Assembly (NCBI GenBank): GCA_008711295.1 | Contig: VUYV01000216.1 | Span: 119,802 to 183,801 of the forward strand | Direction of reading: 5' to 3' | Length of the DNA: 64,000 nucleotides | Source: Anarhynchus alexandrinus | Taxonomy: Eukaryota; Chordata; Aves; Charadriiformes; Charadriidae | In this document: piece after piece, positions 41,556 to 53,531 of the stretch | Layout of the letters: the number at the start of each line of letters is the position of its first letter | Numbering within the stretch: position 1 is the stretch's first letter | Program-made: the position numbers and the translations under genes | Notes under the pieces: generated by a model | Told to the model about the DNA's origin: nothing | The model's input: only the letters and a program-made list of their open reading frames with translations | Database searches by the model: none

Positions 41556-42134
41556 GGGGCTGCATAGGGAAGAGTGTGGCCAGTAGGTCAAGGGAGGTCA
41601 TTCTCCCCCTCTACTCTGCACTGGTGAGGCCACAACTGGAATACTGTGTCCAGTTCTGGGCTCCCCAGTTCAAGAGGGACAGGGAACGAGAGTCCAGCAT
41701 AGGACAACTAAGATGACTGAGGGATTGGAGCATCTCCCTTATGAGGAAAGGCTGAGAGAGCTGGGACTCTTTAGCCTGGAGAAGAGAAGGCTGAGGGGAG
41801 ACTTATTACTGCATACAAGTATCTAAAAGGGTGGGTTGAAGGAGGATGGAGCCAGACTCTTTTCAGTGGTTCCCAGTGACAGGACGAGGGGCAATGGGCA
41901 CAAGTTGGAACATAGGAAGTTCTGTTCAAATACACGGAAAAACTTCTTTACAGTTAGGGTGACAGAGCAGTGGCACAGGCTGCCCAGGGAGGTTGTGGAG
42001 TCCCCTTCTCTGGAGATTTTCAAGACCCGCCTGGATGCAGTCCTGAGTAATGTGCTCTAGGCAATCCTGCTTTGGCAGGGGAGTTGGACTAGGTGATCTC
42101 TAGAGGTCGCTTCCAACTCTGAAAATTCCGTGAT
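41556..42134 (+). repeat. CR1 LINE 3' fragment, about 580 bp (sense)
   Basis: A 5'-truncated CR1 that begins in the same ORF2 region as the element at 5665 (GCATAGGGAAGAGTGTGGCC). Small deletions near 41688-41710 and 41800 break the first half of the frame. The second half stays open from 41836 to the stop at 42060 ([20 protein letters not shown]). It ends with GTTGGACTAGGTGATCTCTA and a degraded octamer tail. It is of the same general subfamily as 5665 but more decayed. Confidence 0.93.
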
Positions 42135-45100
42135 ATGTTCAACTAAATGAAACCTAACAAACTAAACTATAACAAAGAGGATGACTTAAGAAATAAAATG
42201 TTGTTGACAGCCATCTCTTGATATGTTAGCAAGTACCATGACCAGAGTATAGATTTGAAAACAGTACCATGTTTATTAAAGAGACAAAAAAAAAGTTGTC
42301 TCCTTTTTTCAATGACTCCAGTTCTCATAGAGTAGTACTTAGTCATAATTTTGCTACCTCCGCTTTGCCATGCGTTGGGATGTGCGCAGGTTTGCAGCCT
42401 CGAGGCCGCATGTCCTTGTCATGGCAAGATTGCTGAAGCACTGATTTACTGATTTACTGACTGGTGTTCCCCGGGCAGTGTGTATGTTTCTACAAAACTG
42501 TGGGAACTGTAGCTGTATGTTACATTAGCGTACGTAAGGCAGCCATTTCTGATGGTGTATAAGTTGCAACAAGAAGCAAGCTTAAGAACATTTTTGGTTT
42601 TCTATTGTTGTGAGCCAGAGCAAGGTTGGTAAGAAATGAATTATATATTACATTTTGATAGAGAAAGGGCTTGGGACTAAGGAAAAAAGAAATGTATTTG
42701 GATTGTTCTTTTTTCTGTGCTTTAAATTACATTTGCATTTGTTTTCTTTCAGATAACCCCTAGTGAAAGTCATGGCTTGTTATGTATGTTAAACGTTTCC
42801 TGCTTGTCATCTTTTTTCATGAGTTGGCTAATTTATGAAAAGCAAATGCATTTAGCTTTCTGCCCTGTCAACCGACTACTCTCTAGAAATAAAATGAAGT
42901 GAATGAACAGAACTGCAGTCTACAATGGCAAAACTGCTAAAAGATCAGGTTTTCGGAAGGAAGATCTGACCCGTGGCTTTTCAGGGATGTAGCATCTGCT
43001 GCCAAAACTATGTCCTGATTGATAAGCCAGGAAAAAGAAGTTAGTTTTGAAAATGAGAGGGGTGGGAAAAATTCCTTCCTTTCTTCCTTCCTTCTCTTAG
43101 AAAGGTTCGATTCAGAACAACAAATAGAATTTTGTGGAAAGTCTTCCAGCCTTGACATTGTTTCAGCAATGAAGGTTTTGCAGCTGATTGTTGTATCTCA
43201 CACTAGAGTTTGTGAGCAATCCTATAAGTTACAGAGGTACGAAAACCCCAAACGCAATACCTATGTTAATACTGATATTGCGCGCTCCCCTTGTTTATAT
43301 AGAGGGGCTCATAAGCGCAGTTACATTCTTGTGATCTTTCCGTTGAGTTTGGCATCTGCTTTTTAAGTTATGAATATAGTATAGTGCATTTACTACGGAG
43401 CAGGACTGGGGATGGTGGGACATTAAGTGGAGTTCACAGGAGAGACAAATCTGAAACATCTTTTTGGATTTTAGGTTCAATGAAGCTTTAGGGATTCATT
43501 GGCTCTTCATTGGCTCAGGATATGGGCCTGTGTTGTGTGGTTATACACACAGAACAATTGTGACTTGTCCAAAAAATCCTGCTTTGCATTGAATTTACTT
43601 CCATAATGCTAATTATTGACACTACAGTGTTTTCGTTGATGATTGGTCTTTGGAGACGATGTATCAAACTGTACTCATTGCAGAAGCATGAAATACTGTA
43701 GCTTTATCTTTCATAATGGGTTTTTCCAGTTACTGGTAATTATAGAAGGGCTCTGTTGAGTTGCTTGTATCTGTTTTTTATGGGTGAAATACTTGGAAAA
43801 GGAATGAATAAAAGGAGAATTTGAAGAATGAATAGTTTTTTCTGGGCATGTTGCTCACAGCGAAGAGCAGACTAATTCATTTTCCTAATAAGGCTGCGCT
43901 GGAAGTTGGAATGTTTTGAATTGCATTAAATGTCATGAAAGTATTCATCGGAGAGGAACGGCTTGTGGTATGTTTAGAGAGCAAATTTGATCATGTTTGG
44001 TCGAAATGACCTGTTTACACAGGCTAAATATAGCTGCTTTTTTTTTTTTCCCCCCTGAAAGAATAAATGACTTTGATGAAGAAGCCTGTGCAAAAACTTT
44101 GTGCGCTTTCATTTTCAGTATTAGGCTGTCAGTAAATGATGGCTGCTGCTTCCATTGTTGTTGTCTATAATAATTCTCATGAAGCTTGAAGCTGTAACTG
44201 TTTGCCAAGGTCTTTTGCGTGCGTTGTTTATAATAAGCATTTATACCCAGCTTTTATGTCTTCACTTTGTTTGTATGCTATTGAAAATATTGCATAAACT
44301 AATATACTGAACTGCTAGTTTTAAGTCATTCAGAAAATATCCCGCTTCAAGCCATCCTGCTTTTCTAGTAAGTAGTAACAGGGCAAGTGTGTCATCTCAT
44401 TTTGAAAGCGTTTATCATCAGTTATTTATTCATACATTAAACGTGACCAAACCAGCATGAAATCCTTATATGTTTAATTGCTAGGTGGCAAGCGAAGTGC
44501 TAACAGCTAGGAAAATGTACAACATTCTGCAGTTTAATTATTTTTTTTTTTTTTTGCTATGCAATTTGGTAGTATCTGTCAAAATCTTAAGGGAAATAGC
44601 CCCGAAGGAAGTATTTTCTTAAATGTGTTGGACGTGTTTTGCTTTTCAGCTTGAAGTGTGCATTTCCTTTTGTACTGTCTTGTCTAACCACCGTGCATTT
44701 TTCACATTCAGTTCTTGGTGGCTGAGTTTGCTGGGTGAGCATTTTCTTTATACGATATGGGATAAATCACAGATTTTAGTTTGATTGTGGTCTGAAGTCA
44801 ACAAGGCCAAGTTAAACTGTTTGAAGTATGTCTGGGACACACAAATTTATGTCCTTGTTTCAAGTATGTTTGGGTGAAATAAAGTAATGTTATGCTGTCT
44901 GACTCCAATGTTAAAAGAACATTGGGAACATTTAAATTATCAAGCCTTTTTCCACCCTTTTTTCTTCTTCTTTTTCTATTATATTTTTGAAGATGCATTT
45001 TGAAGAGTATGTCTTCCAATTGTCTGGAAGTAGTGGCTTGAAATCATTTTTCTCTGCTGTATTGATGAATGCAGAGCAATCTCATCCATTGCTGACTCAA

Positions 45101-45844
45101 ATTTGATTATTTTGTAAAAAAAAAATAAATTTAAGTATGTTCCTTTTATGAGACTGAAACTTCAAGGTCCAGCATTAGTGAAGAGAAGTGTTTTGCTCAA
45201 GCATGAAGTATGGTAGTTGACTTGATTAATGAATGTCTTTCTGCTTCTTACTGCTAGATCAGCTTAATAAATACACAAAACATTCCATGTTATTGTATTA
45301 AAAATGTATAATTAAGATACAGAGCAAGATGCATGTTTCCTTCTAACTCTGGTCTTAAAAAAGAAAAATTTCCATGTGTATTGGCATTTTTTTTCCCTTC
45401 TTGTTGCTTTTGTTGCTGCAAATTGACAACTCTGCAATTAGGAGTGATTAATGATGCACCCCAGCGCTTTGGAGGGCTGGAGGTCAGTCTCCTCATAGGC
45501 TGCACTCTCTGTGGGAAAGGGGAGAACCGACCTGGTCCTCAGAGCGGACAAAACCCTCTCTCTGTTGAGAATTACTGGTGATGTGGACATAATGTGTGTC
45601 AGCAGCGATGCACAAACGGTGAAGGCGAAGTGCAGAAGATGATCTTTTCATGCGATGTTTGGTTTAGGGTTGGGGTTTTTTTTCTTTTTTTTTTTTCTTC
45701 TGCCAACATAGCATGTGGATTATATGCATCTCCCTTTTTCTAAGATAGTTACTGAACCTACAGCAGGGTTGCTATTGCTGGAGTCTGATCAGCTCTGAGG
45801 GCCAAATGGCTTTGAGGGGAGAAGTAAATATTTTCAATGTAATT

Positions 45845-45911
45845 AATAAAAAGAAAAAGGTGGGGTGGGGGAGGCAGAAAAAAAGAGGAAAAAAGGAAAA
45901 TAAAAAAGGAA
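45845..45911 (+). repeat. Purine-rich low-complexity tract
   Basis: About 65 bases almost entirely A and G on the plus strand, with central runs GGTGGGGTGGGGGAGG flanked by A-rich blocks. Only a few T or C bases interrupt it. It is low complexity, with no coding content. Confidence 0.75.
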
Positions 45912-47135
45912 TTGTTAAATGGACCAAGTGTGCCTAATTAAAATCTAACTCTCCATGTTTTCCTGATAAAAATACTAAAGCTGATTTATACAACAGAGGT
46001 GTTTTAAATTGTAGCATCTGTTAGCTGTTCTCCAATTAAACGAACCCCTTTGCCTCCCCTGAAAGTTATCTTTCGGAAATGAGAATCCAGCTTCAGTTCT
46101 TCAAAACCCTGTTCAGATGATTCGTCGGAAATCGGGGTTGTGTGATTTCAGGCAAGATATAATTGCTGGTTTTTGGGTCATTAAGGGTGCCAGCTTTCCT
46201 AAGCAGCTACCAAATATGGCCAGAAATGTATTGAAATGTGGCAGGAAGACTCTTCTACTGAAAAAGCATGAAAAGGCTCAAGTGTATCAGCAGCAGTGTC
46301 TGCAGACAAAATGTTAGTGTGACAGATTTTTTGGTTTGTGTTTTGTTTTTTTTAAATTTTTGTGTGTGTTTGTATTTTTGCGTATAAGTATATGCAAATA
46401 TGCAAAAAGCAATCAAGCTAGATGCCTTTACCTGTAACACGTTGCCTGTTCGCTTTACGTATAACAAAATCTGTCAATTCTTTATCTTCTTTATCCTTTC
46501 CGTTGTGATACTTCCTTTCCTTCCCACCACCCCATAGTAGTTTCAATGCACTCATTGTTTGGAAGAAATTTATTTTTTTTTTGCTGTCTGCTGTGGAGTT
46601 CAAGTGACATTAACCTTACCTTTGAAAACCAAAGACTGCAAAAAGTTTCTGTATTATTTAACTTGCCAAGTCCTTCAGAAGGATTTTTGTTGTTGTTGTT
46701 GTTCTACAAGGAAGCTTTCGGTGTTAAGCCTGAATAAAGGCTATGTGCTGTTTAAAATGCAATTTGTCTGACCAGAGCTTTTGAGTTATGTGACATAGTT
46801 TTTTATGAAAGGATGGAAAACAATAAGCAAACTGGAGCTCAAGTCTCCTAACTGGTGATATGCTATATGAATTTATGAATGAAATAGTACTTGATGATGG
46901 ATGCTGGAGTTCCCAATGTTGTGGCTGGATAAATTCATCCAATTTGTTTTTGCCTTTTCCTTGTATTAACAACAGTGTTGCAGGTTTAACTTGAATGCTT
47001 CTTGTTCCCTTTAGAGGAGACAAAATGAAATATTTTATATACCTGTGGGTGGACGTGGTGAGTTGGAAGAGGGAAATGCTTAAACATTAAAGAACATGTT
47101 TTCTAAAATTATGTGTATGTTTTTTCCTCTTCCAG

Positions 47136-47178
47136 AGTGGCTTCTACACCGAAACCCGATCTTATTCATGTACCAAAG
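47136..47178 (+). CDS. PDLIM5: PDLIM5 43-nt linker exon after the PDZ
   Basis: The acceptor is TTTTTTCCTCTTCCAG (strong pyrimidine tract) and the donor is CCAAAG|GTATGT. The exon's first base completes the Arg codon split at 14143. Fourteen codons follow, reading VASTPKPDLIHVPK, and it ends on a codon boundary. Mammalian PDLIM5 has a 14-residue segment of the same length and phase here (ASAAPKPEPVPVQK as remembered), so position, size and the PKP motif all agree. It encodes flexible linker between the PDZ and the middle domain and has no catalytic role. It follows the 33-kb intron and lies 1.35 kb before the large linker exon. Confidence 0.88.
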
Positions 47179-48526
47179 GTATGTTCATCATCGCAACCAA
47201 GAAATGTAGCATGTGGCACTAACTGTTACCCATCTGTCAAACCCTGTTGTTGATAAGCGCTGTCATTCAAACTTTCCTTTCAATATAACATGCTTGGTTT
47301 CCACGTGTTACATTAAGAGTATTGCAGCATTTGAATCTTGGAGGGGTTTTATTTTTTCCCCTAAAAAAAGAATTGAGACCTGGCAAGTGGTTACCCACAA
47401 AAAAAAAAAAAAAGATGTTATCTTCCAACTCTCAGGACATTTTTTTAGAAAGATATTGCTGAAGTTTTTCCTCTTTCTGTAAGAAAGAAACAGTAGTAGG
47501 TTTTTTTGGTGGTGGTTTTTTTTTGTTTGGTTGTGTGGTTTTGTTTTTTTTTTTAATGGGCCCTGAAATCTTCCTTTGTATTTGGAATAAGCTTATCTAA
47601 ATATTAGCATTTCAGAGAAAATTCCCCTCACTTTCTCTAGAGCCCTGGGGAATTACTTGTTCTTGAGTTCTTCTAATGTTATGTTCTCAAGCAATAGTTT
47701 CAAACCCCCCTTTTTGATAAGAAGGTTGTTTGCAAACCTGAAAATGTTTCAAGGCCTTGCCTTGAAAATCCTCTCCAATGGACATAATATGTAGCATATT
47801 ACTGTTCTGCTGACCATGATTTGAAAGGCCACAGTTTGAGAACCACCATGTTAAAACATAGCTCCCAGAGGGGAAAAAAAAAAAATTAAAAAATCACTCT
47901 TTTTTTTTTTTTTTTGAGTATTTTGATCTGACAAGGGTATATGAAGACATTGGGGCACATGGATGGAGCGCAACTGGAAAAGCTCACTGGGAAAGCATGG
48001 GCCTCTAATAAATGAGCTCCAGGGCTTTGGTTCTGCTCTCAAGGGCCATTTCAACAGATCAGTATATACAGTGTGTGTGTGTATACATGCACATGCCATT
48101 TGTGTATATGGAACGTGCATATCTTGAATTGGGTTTGAGAGGTGGAATGTGGAATTTTATAAAAAGCACTGATTTTTTCCACATGAGTTACCCAGTGGGT
48201 TTTGCAATAGAGTGGTTCTTCGGTTTGTCTTGAATTTGATTTGTGGGGTGTCTGTTTTGGATATGATGAGAGGAGTTAGCATCGTGGGATTTGATATTGA
48301 TTGTGCATGCTTGGATCATTCCCTTTCCTAAAATGCATGGCTCGGGGTTTTTTTCTTTTTCCATGCGTTTCATGGCTGCAGTCTCGGTAACGCTTGCGTC
48401 TGTGCTTCTTGGTTTCACACTAGGCAGGTTATCTCCCCTGAGAGCAGTGAAAATACCTGCTGAGGAATGTGCATGCGTTTGGTGTGGTTTTGTGTGTTTC
48501 TTTTTTTGTTCTTCATCCTCGCATAG
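47179..48526 (+). other. PDLIM5: Intron, 1.35 kb
   Basis: Intronic. It contains A and T homopolymers (A run near 47399-47413, T-rich G/T tract 47496-47556, A and T runs near 47873-47915) and a short GT/TA repeat near 48068-48085. No additional exon keeping the gene's frame was recognised. Confidence 0.8.
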
Positions 48527-48948
48527 GGAGAACCTACAGAAGTAGTTAAGCCTGTGCCCATTGCCTCTGCTGTTGCACCCAAAGTCACTGCCACGGCGAG
48601 CGTGGCTTACAATAAGACACCGAGGCCGTTTGGAGCCGTAACCACCTCCAAAGTCACCTCCATCCCATCACCGTCCTCCGCCTTCACCCCGGCCCAGGCG
48701 GCGGCGGCCCCGCTGGCTGCCGCCCCGGCCCCGTTTGCTGCGCCCGGACTGCATGTTAACGCCAAGCCTAACGCTGAGCAGCGGTCGCCCGCGCCGAGCG
48801 CTGCTAAACCTGCAGTTAATGTCCCACGGCAGCCCGCCGCCCACAATGCCGCCCCGAGCGCCTCTGCCGGCGACGGCGCCCAGGATGTAGCTGAGGGGCC
48901 GCGACGAGGATTCAGAGAGAACCAGGGGGAGAGTAAACAGCAAAATGG
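48527..48948 (+). CDS. PDLIM5: PDLIM5 large Ser/Pro/Ala-rich linker exon
   Basis: A 422-nt exon with CTCGCATAG acceptor and AATGG|GTAGGT donor. It starts on a codon boundary and ends two bases into a Gly codon. It encodes 140 residues beginning GEPTEVVKPVPI. The conserved core is AYNKTPRPFGAV followed by KVTSIPSPSSAFTPA, which identifies ENH. Residues about 63-78 are an Ala/Pro-rich run (AQAAAAPLAAAPAPFAAPG) where mammals have a Ser/Thr-rich stretch. VNVPRQP (about residues 97-103) and RRGFRENQGESKQQNG at the end are again conserved in kind. It is disordered linker that spaces the PDZ from the middle domain and probably carries phosphosites. The exon is far richer in G/C and CpG than the flanking introns. 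An internal CAG at 48830-48832 may be an alternative acceptor. Confidence 0.96.
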
Positions 48949-49739
48949 GTAGGTGGGATTCGTTTTTGCTGCGAGGGTCTTTCCTCGCAGGAAAAAAGCT
49001 GGGCTTGTTTAAGGGCTGAGGAAAACACAGCTCGGAGGGGTCAGTCGAGTCCTCAGAAGCGAATCTCTGAGAAGGACTCGCACCTTAAAAGGGATGCTTC
49101 GAAGGGCCGAGCCAGGCTTTCGGTGATGATTTTTCTCAGGAGTGACACATATCAGTTCATAGAGTGTCACAGTTAAATTGAATCAAGACCACAAAATGCT
49201 TTACATGAAGGGCCGTATCATGATGTGTTCTGGACCTTACAACAAGCCCGGTATTAATTTCGCTGTCTGTGTCTCACTGTGTATTTTGACTCCCGATACG
49301 GTGACCGAAAGCAGCAGGCACTCAAAAATGCAGAGTGATACGTCAAGAAGGGTCGGCGGGTGCTGCGATGGCCAGGAGTGACATGCTGTGAGAGACCAGC
49401 TGTGGCCCCGGCAGGACCGGCGGAGGGAGGTCCCTGAAGGGAGGCAAGGGGACAGATGTCACATTACTACTTTGCACAACACACGAGAAACTTTTAAGAT
49501 GCGTTCAAGGAATCTGATGGGGTTGAGCAGATTTTTTTGCAGCATTATAATGTAAATACCTCAACTTTAAATGTTACCTTTACCCTAAAAAAGCAACACA
49601 GATTTAAAATTTGAGTAATTTCTATATTCAAATGATTGTTTATGTTAAAGTGGATATCGGAGACCTAACATTTAAGAGACCGTAAGGCTGCATAAAAGGC
49701 TTCTGCTATGTCTGGTGTAGCATCTAGACTAGTAAACAA

Positions 49740-49990
49740 TAGATGAGTAAATTAAGCTGAGCCCAGCAGCAGTCCTGGGCACTCGGACTGCACTGCCGCC
49801 CTGTTTCAGGGACACGCTCTTGGCCGGGACCACCTCGGGCTCTTCCAGAAATTCCTGGGCAGAGCTCGGGAGCTGCAGCGCCCCAGGGACCAGTTCCCAG
49901 CGGCCGCTGTGCCGCGGGGAGAGGAGGAGGCTGGGCACAAGTGGTCCCATGCCAGTTGGCCTCCGTGCCTGGCCGCGCTGTCCGGCAGAT
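49740..49990. other. GC-rich intronic patch
   Basis: About 250 bp of G/C-rich sequence with CpGs and a NotI-type GCGGCCGC motif near 49900. It sits in otherwise A/T-rich intron and is bounded by AATAGATGAGTAAATTAAG on the left and GATTGAATTAAGTAATAAAA on the right. Both strands are open for roughly 70-120 codons but show no domain that I recognise. No CR1 similarity is visible. It could be an enhancer, a GC-rich repeat insertion or a chance patch. It is reported as composition only. Confidence 0.45.
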
Positions 49991-52900
49991 TGAATTAAGT
50001 AATAAAAAGGTCAGGAGAGGAACTGTAGGTTTCTCTTTGATCTTAAAACCTGTGCTTAAAACCCAAAAGCTGTGGTGACTGTTTCCCATCCCTCAAAGGA
50101 ATGGGGCTGGAGGAATAGGCCTGGTGCCTCTGTCTTCTGATATTCTCCCAATATATAAAGTATGTGGAGAACCCTACAGAAAGGTAAACATCCACGTCAA
50201 CTAAAATACAGAATAAATTGTAGTTTCAGTTGAGGTCATGGGGGAAAAAAACTTCGTTAGGTACCTTTTCCCTTTATATTGCAGTAGGAATATTTTCCGT
50301 ATGTGGACTTATATAATGCAGTCCATATGCATTTTATATCACGCCGTTGTCATGGCAACTTCCAGTACTTTCTTCAACAGCTGATGGCAGGAGTCCACGC
50401 TGCATAGAAGTGGGATGAAATCGGGAGATCCCAAGGACTTGCTCGGATGCCGGTAGACTTGTTGAATACGCTTTGGCAAACCATCTCTTATCTTTCCAGG
50501 AATGCTCCTTTTAGCAAATAACTGCGTAAGGAGTATTCAAAAGCAGCAATTAGTACTGAAAAAGACAAACAATACCAACAAAACTAAGTCTCCTGGAAGG
50601 AAGCGCTGCAGGCGTAGAGTACGAACTTGAACTTGACAATCAAGAGAGGATGACTGGCTGAGTGCGGTTACGTGCCCTACCTTACGGTGAGGGGGTGAAT
50701 AATACCGACTAAAGAGTATCACAGTTGGCAGGTGAAGAAATTCCTGTCTCGCTGCCAGCCTTGCAGATCTAGTTTGGAAAGGCTTGAGAATGTTTAGAGC
50801 TGTAAAAACCTACTTTGTTTTGCCGTCTTTCTTATAATAGTGTGTTTAGGCTGTCTAACGGCCTTGCAGCCCTAAGGCAGAAAACAAAACCAAGCAAACA
50901 AAACCCCCTAAAGTGATTATATTGGTCTGCCGCTACACTACTTAGTTTTCCTTAGAAAAATGACATTTCTACAGTGATGCTTAGCTATCTCCCCATTTAA
51001 AATGGAATCAATGACTTTTATGAAATATCAGAAACAATGAAGTTTGGAACAGTTGATCAGCCAGAAATGAATTCCATTTTGCTTCTGTGTTTTGTATTAT
51101 TCATTTTCTCAAAAAAAAAAAGGCAACTTCTATCTTGTTCATAGATAACATTGCTGAGCAAATGCAGTTCTTCAGACATGCACCTTGTCGTACTCAGAAT
51201 TTCCTCCCTTCCTCCTGGCTTGCCTCAAACCACATTCAGGATATAAACTATTTGCCTTCACTTCAGGATGGGGAAGGAAGTTTTGTTTCCCTTGTTTAGT
51301 CCTGGCTTAGAAAGAAAGCAATTTGCCTTCACTAGGCTGCGTGCAATTACGCTTTTATCAAGACCTTCTTGCCAACTCTTGCATGAAAGCGTGCCTGCTG
51401 CTTAAACCAGGTAAGATGTCCACAGACTTCACTCAGTTTAAGCTCAGCTGGGCTAAATTTTTCCCTCGTAGGTTCTCTTGATGGTTGCAAGTTTGACTTA
51501 CATGATATGTCTTTACCAAGGCTTGGATTTGGAAACTCCTGTAATATTTAAAGAAGCAAAGAATGTATTAACACTTCAAATACTTTTTTTCCCTTGCAGA
51601 TAACAACAGTGACAAAGTTAGTATCAACAGCACTGGAGATGAATTATGGTCGTTTTTCCTGTTGGAATAACCAGCATGTATTCTTGTTTTGCAAAATTAT
51701 AGCTCTTACAGAGCTTTATATTTCAATTTTGCAAAACAGCTTCAGCTTTTCTTAGTAACTTCTTAGTGTAGTAAATGGTTTTGTCTGCATTGGACATGAT
51801 GTGATCTTGCTTTTCACTGTGTTAGATTTTGCAGCTTTTTTTTTATTCCATAGAACATTTGTGTGATGTTGGTGTGTATTGATAAATTCTTGGTGCACCT
51901 ATGGCGAACTGGTGTTGGTAGTACAACTAGTAAACGGTGAAGTACAGCCTAAAAGCAAAGTGGTTTGAGGACTATGGAATGAAGGGCCGGACACTGAATT
52001 CATGCAAACAACAAAAAAAAGAGTAGCATCCATATACTGTGATTTGTATGTGTTAGGGTGATAAATATGACTGAGGCTTTCTTGGCTTGTCTTTTTGTCC
52101 CCTTGCCTCAAGGCTGAGTTAAGGGAGAGCCTCTCGTTGACTTTTCCTTTGTCTCTGGCACCACCTTGTTGCCTCAATGAGTCATTACTAGTAGACTCTT
52201 CAGCCTTAAAAAAGCGACCAGTGGGATCCACAAGAGAAGTCAGCAGGATAATTTGTTCATAATACCACTGTCAACAAATGCAAAAGACTACTTATTTCAC
52301 TGTGGTTGTTGCTAGAATGCAGTCAACTGCGTGTAAATAATTACATTTCCATGTAGTTCCACACCTTTAATTACTTCTATAATTTTCATATTTTGTTTTT
52401 GCTATTAACTGCTTTGATGCTTTCCTTAGTTTTTCTCTGTACTTCTTGTACTCCATCCTGGAAATACCATTGTCTTTGTTTCTATACCTCTCCCTCTTTT
52501 AGTAACTTTGATACGTGTACCTCACTAATACTGTGTGTCAATAAATTCAATCTTGTGGTATAATTTTGTGTGATACCTTTCACATCATTCTTTCAAGTAT
52601 TAAGTATCCTTTTAAGCTTGAGTATTTACTAATGCATTCCATTGAGTGGGCCTAATTCTTACTTGTTGACAATTAATAATTTACATCATTCTCATTCATA
52701 TTTTCCACCTTTCTTCACCAGAAATACTTTGGAAATTAAAAGTACAGTGGGGAAGTAGTGGCAAAAATAAAAATTACTTTTAATTTTTTTAAATTTTTTT
52801 AATTTTTAATTTTTTTAATAATTAGAATTGTTATGCCTTAGGAGCTAGTTTTGCAGAGTTAACCTCCTGTAAATGATGTAAAAATAAATGTACATTTAAA

Positions 52901-53531
52901 GGGTCTTAAAGATTAATGGTTATAAGTCCTCTGTTCCCTTTTCCTAAACTGCTCAGTGCCATTATGTGTTCTTTACATTAGTTACTGAAAGCAAAACTTG
53001 AAAATCCTGTTACTGTGGGGAAAGTTTCCCAATGAAACAATCACCCCCCTTTTTTGACTTTCAGAGAAGGTATCAAGCATCAGTGTCTTCATGTTATGAT
53101 CCAGAGCATTTTCAGATGGGCTGGTTCTGATCCAGGCTTTGCCAAGCGCCAAAGACTTGGCTTGTGCTGGGTGGCCCTCGCACACAGCTGGTGCTTTGCC
53201 TCTTGTGAACCAAGGGGAGAATTTGTCGAGGGGCACGTGATCTGAGCTAAGTAGACTACCCTGCTTTACCAAAACAGATTCCCCTCTCATCCCTGTAAGG
53301 ACATCGCTGTGAGTTTAATTTTAGTATGGGAGTTCTGTTCTGCCATTTTGGTAGAATGAGACTATTGCTATTGATTGGATTTCAGTGCCCTTTCCCACAA
53401 AACTAATTCAATAGAATAATTAGCTGCACTTCAGTTTCAACTTTCTGACTTTATTTCTTGTTTTCTTTTTCTCCTTTTCCTGTTTATGCTGGGAAATCTT
53501 CCTCTTGCTGTCTTACTCTGTCATCTCCAAG

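Larger units (their letters stand above)
14144..47135 (+). other. PDLIM5: Large PDLIM5 intron (about 33 kb)
   Basis: No exon that would continue the reading frame was found between the PDZ exon and the linker exon at 47136. Several acceptor-like sites (for example near 19170, 25500 and 42755) lead to a stop within a few codons in the required phase. Contents: CR1 fragments at 24178 (antisense), 37868 and 41556; a 17-bp tandem repeat at 17017; (TTTA)n at 23018; (TA)n at 25931; a G-run cluster at 26271; an 18-nt A run at 28266-28283; and a moderately GC-rich stretch at about 21270-22090. The remainder is A/T-rich unique DNA in which I see nothing definite. Regulatory elements or alternative first exons are possible in an intron this large, but nothing in the sequence lets me name one. 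Confidence 0.75.

Noticed and set aside
42751..42790. Good acceptor TTGTTTTCTTTCAG in the 33-kb intron
   Set aside because: In the phase required after 14143 the next codon is TAA, and no similarity to PDLIM5 follows.
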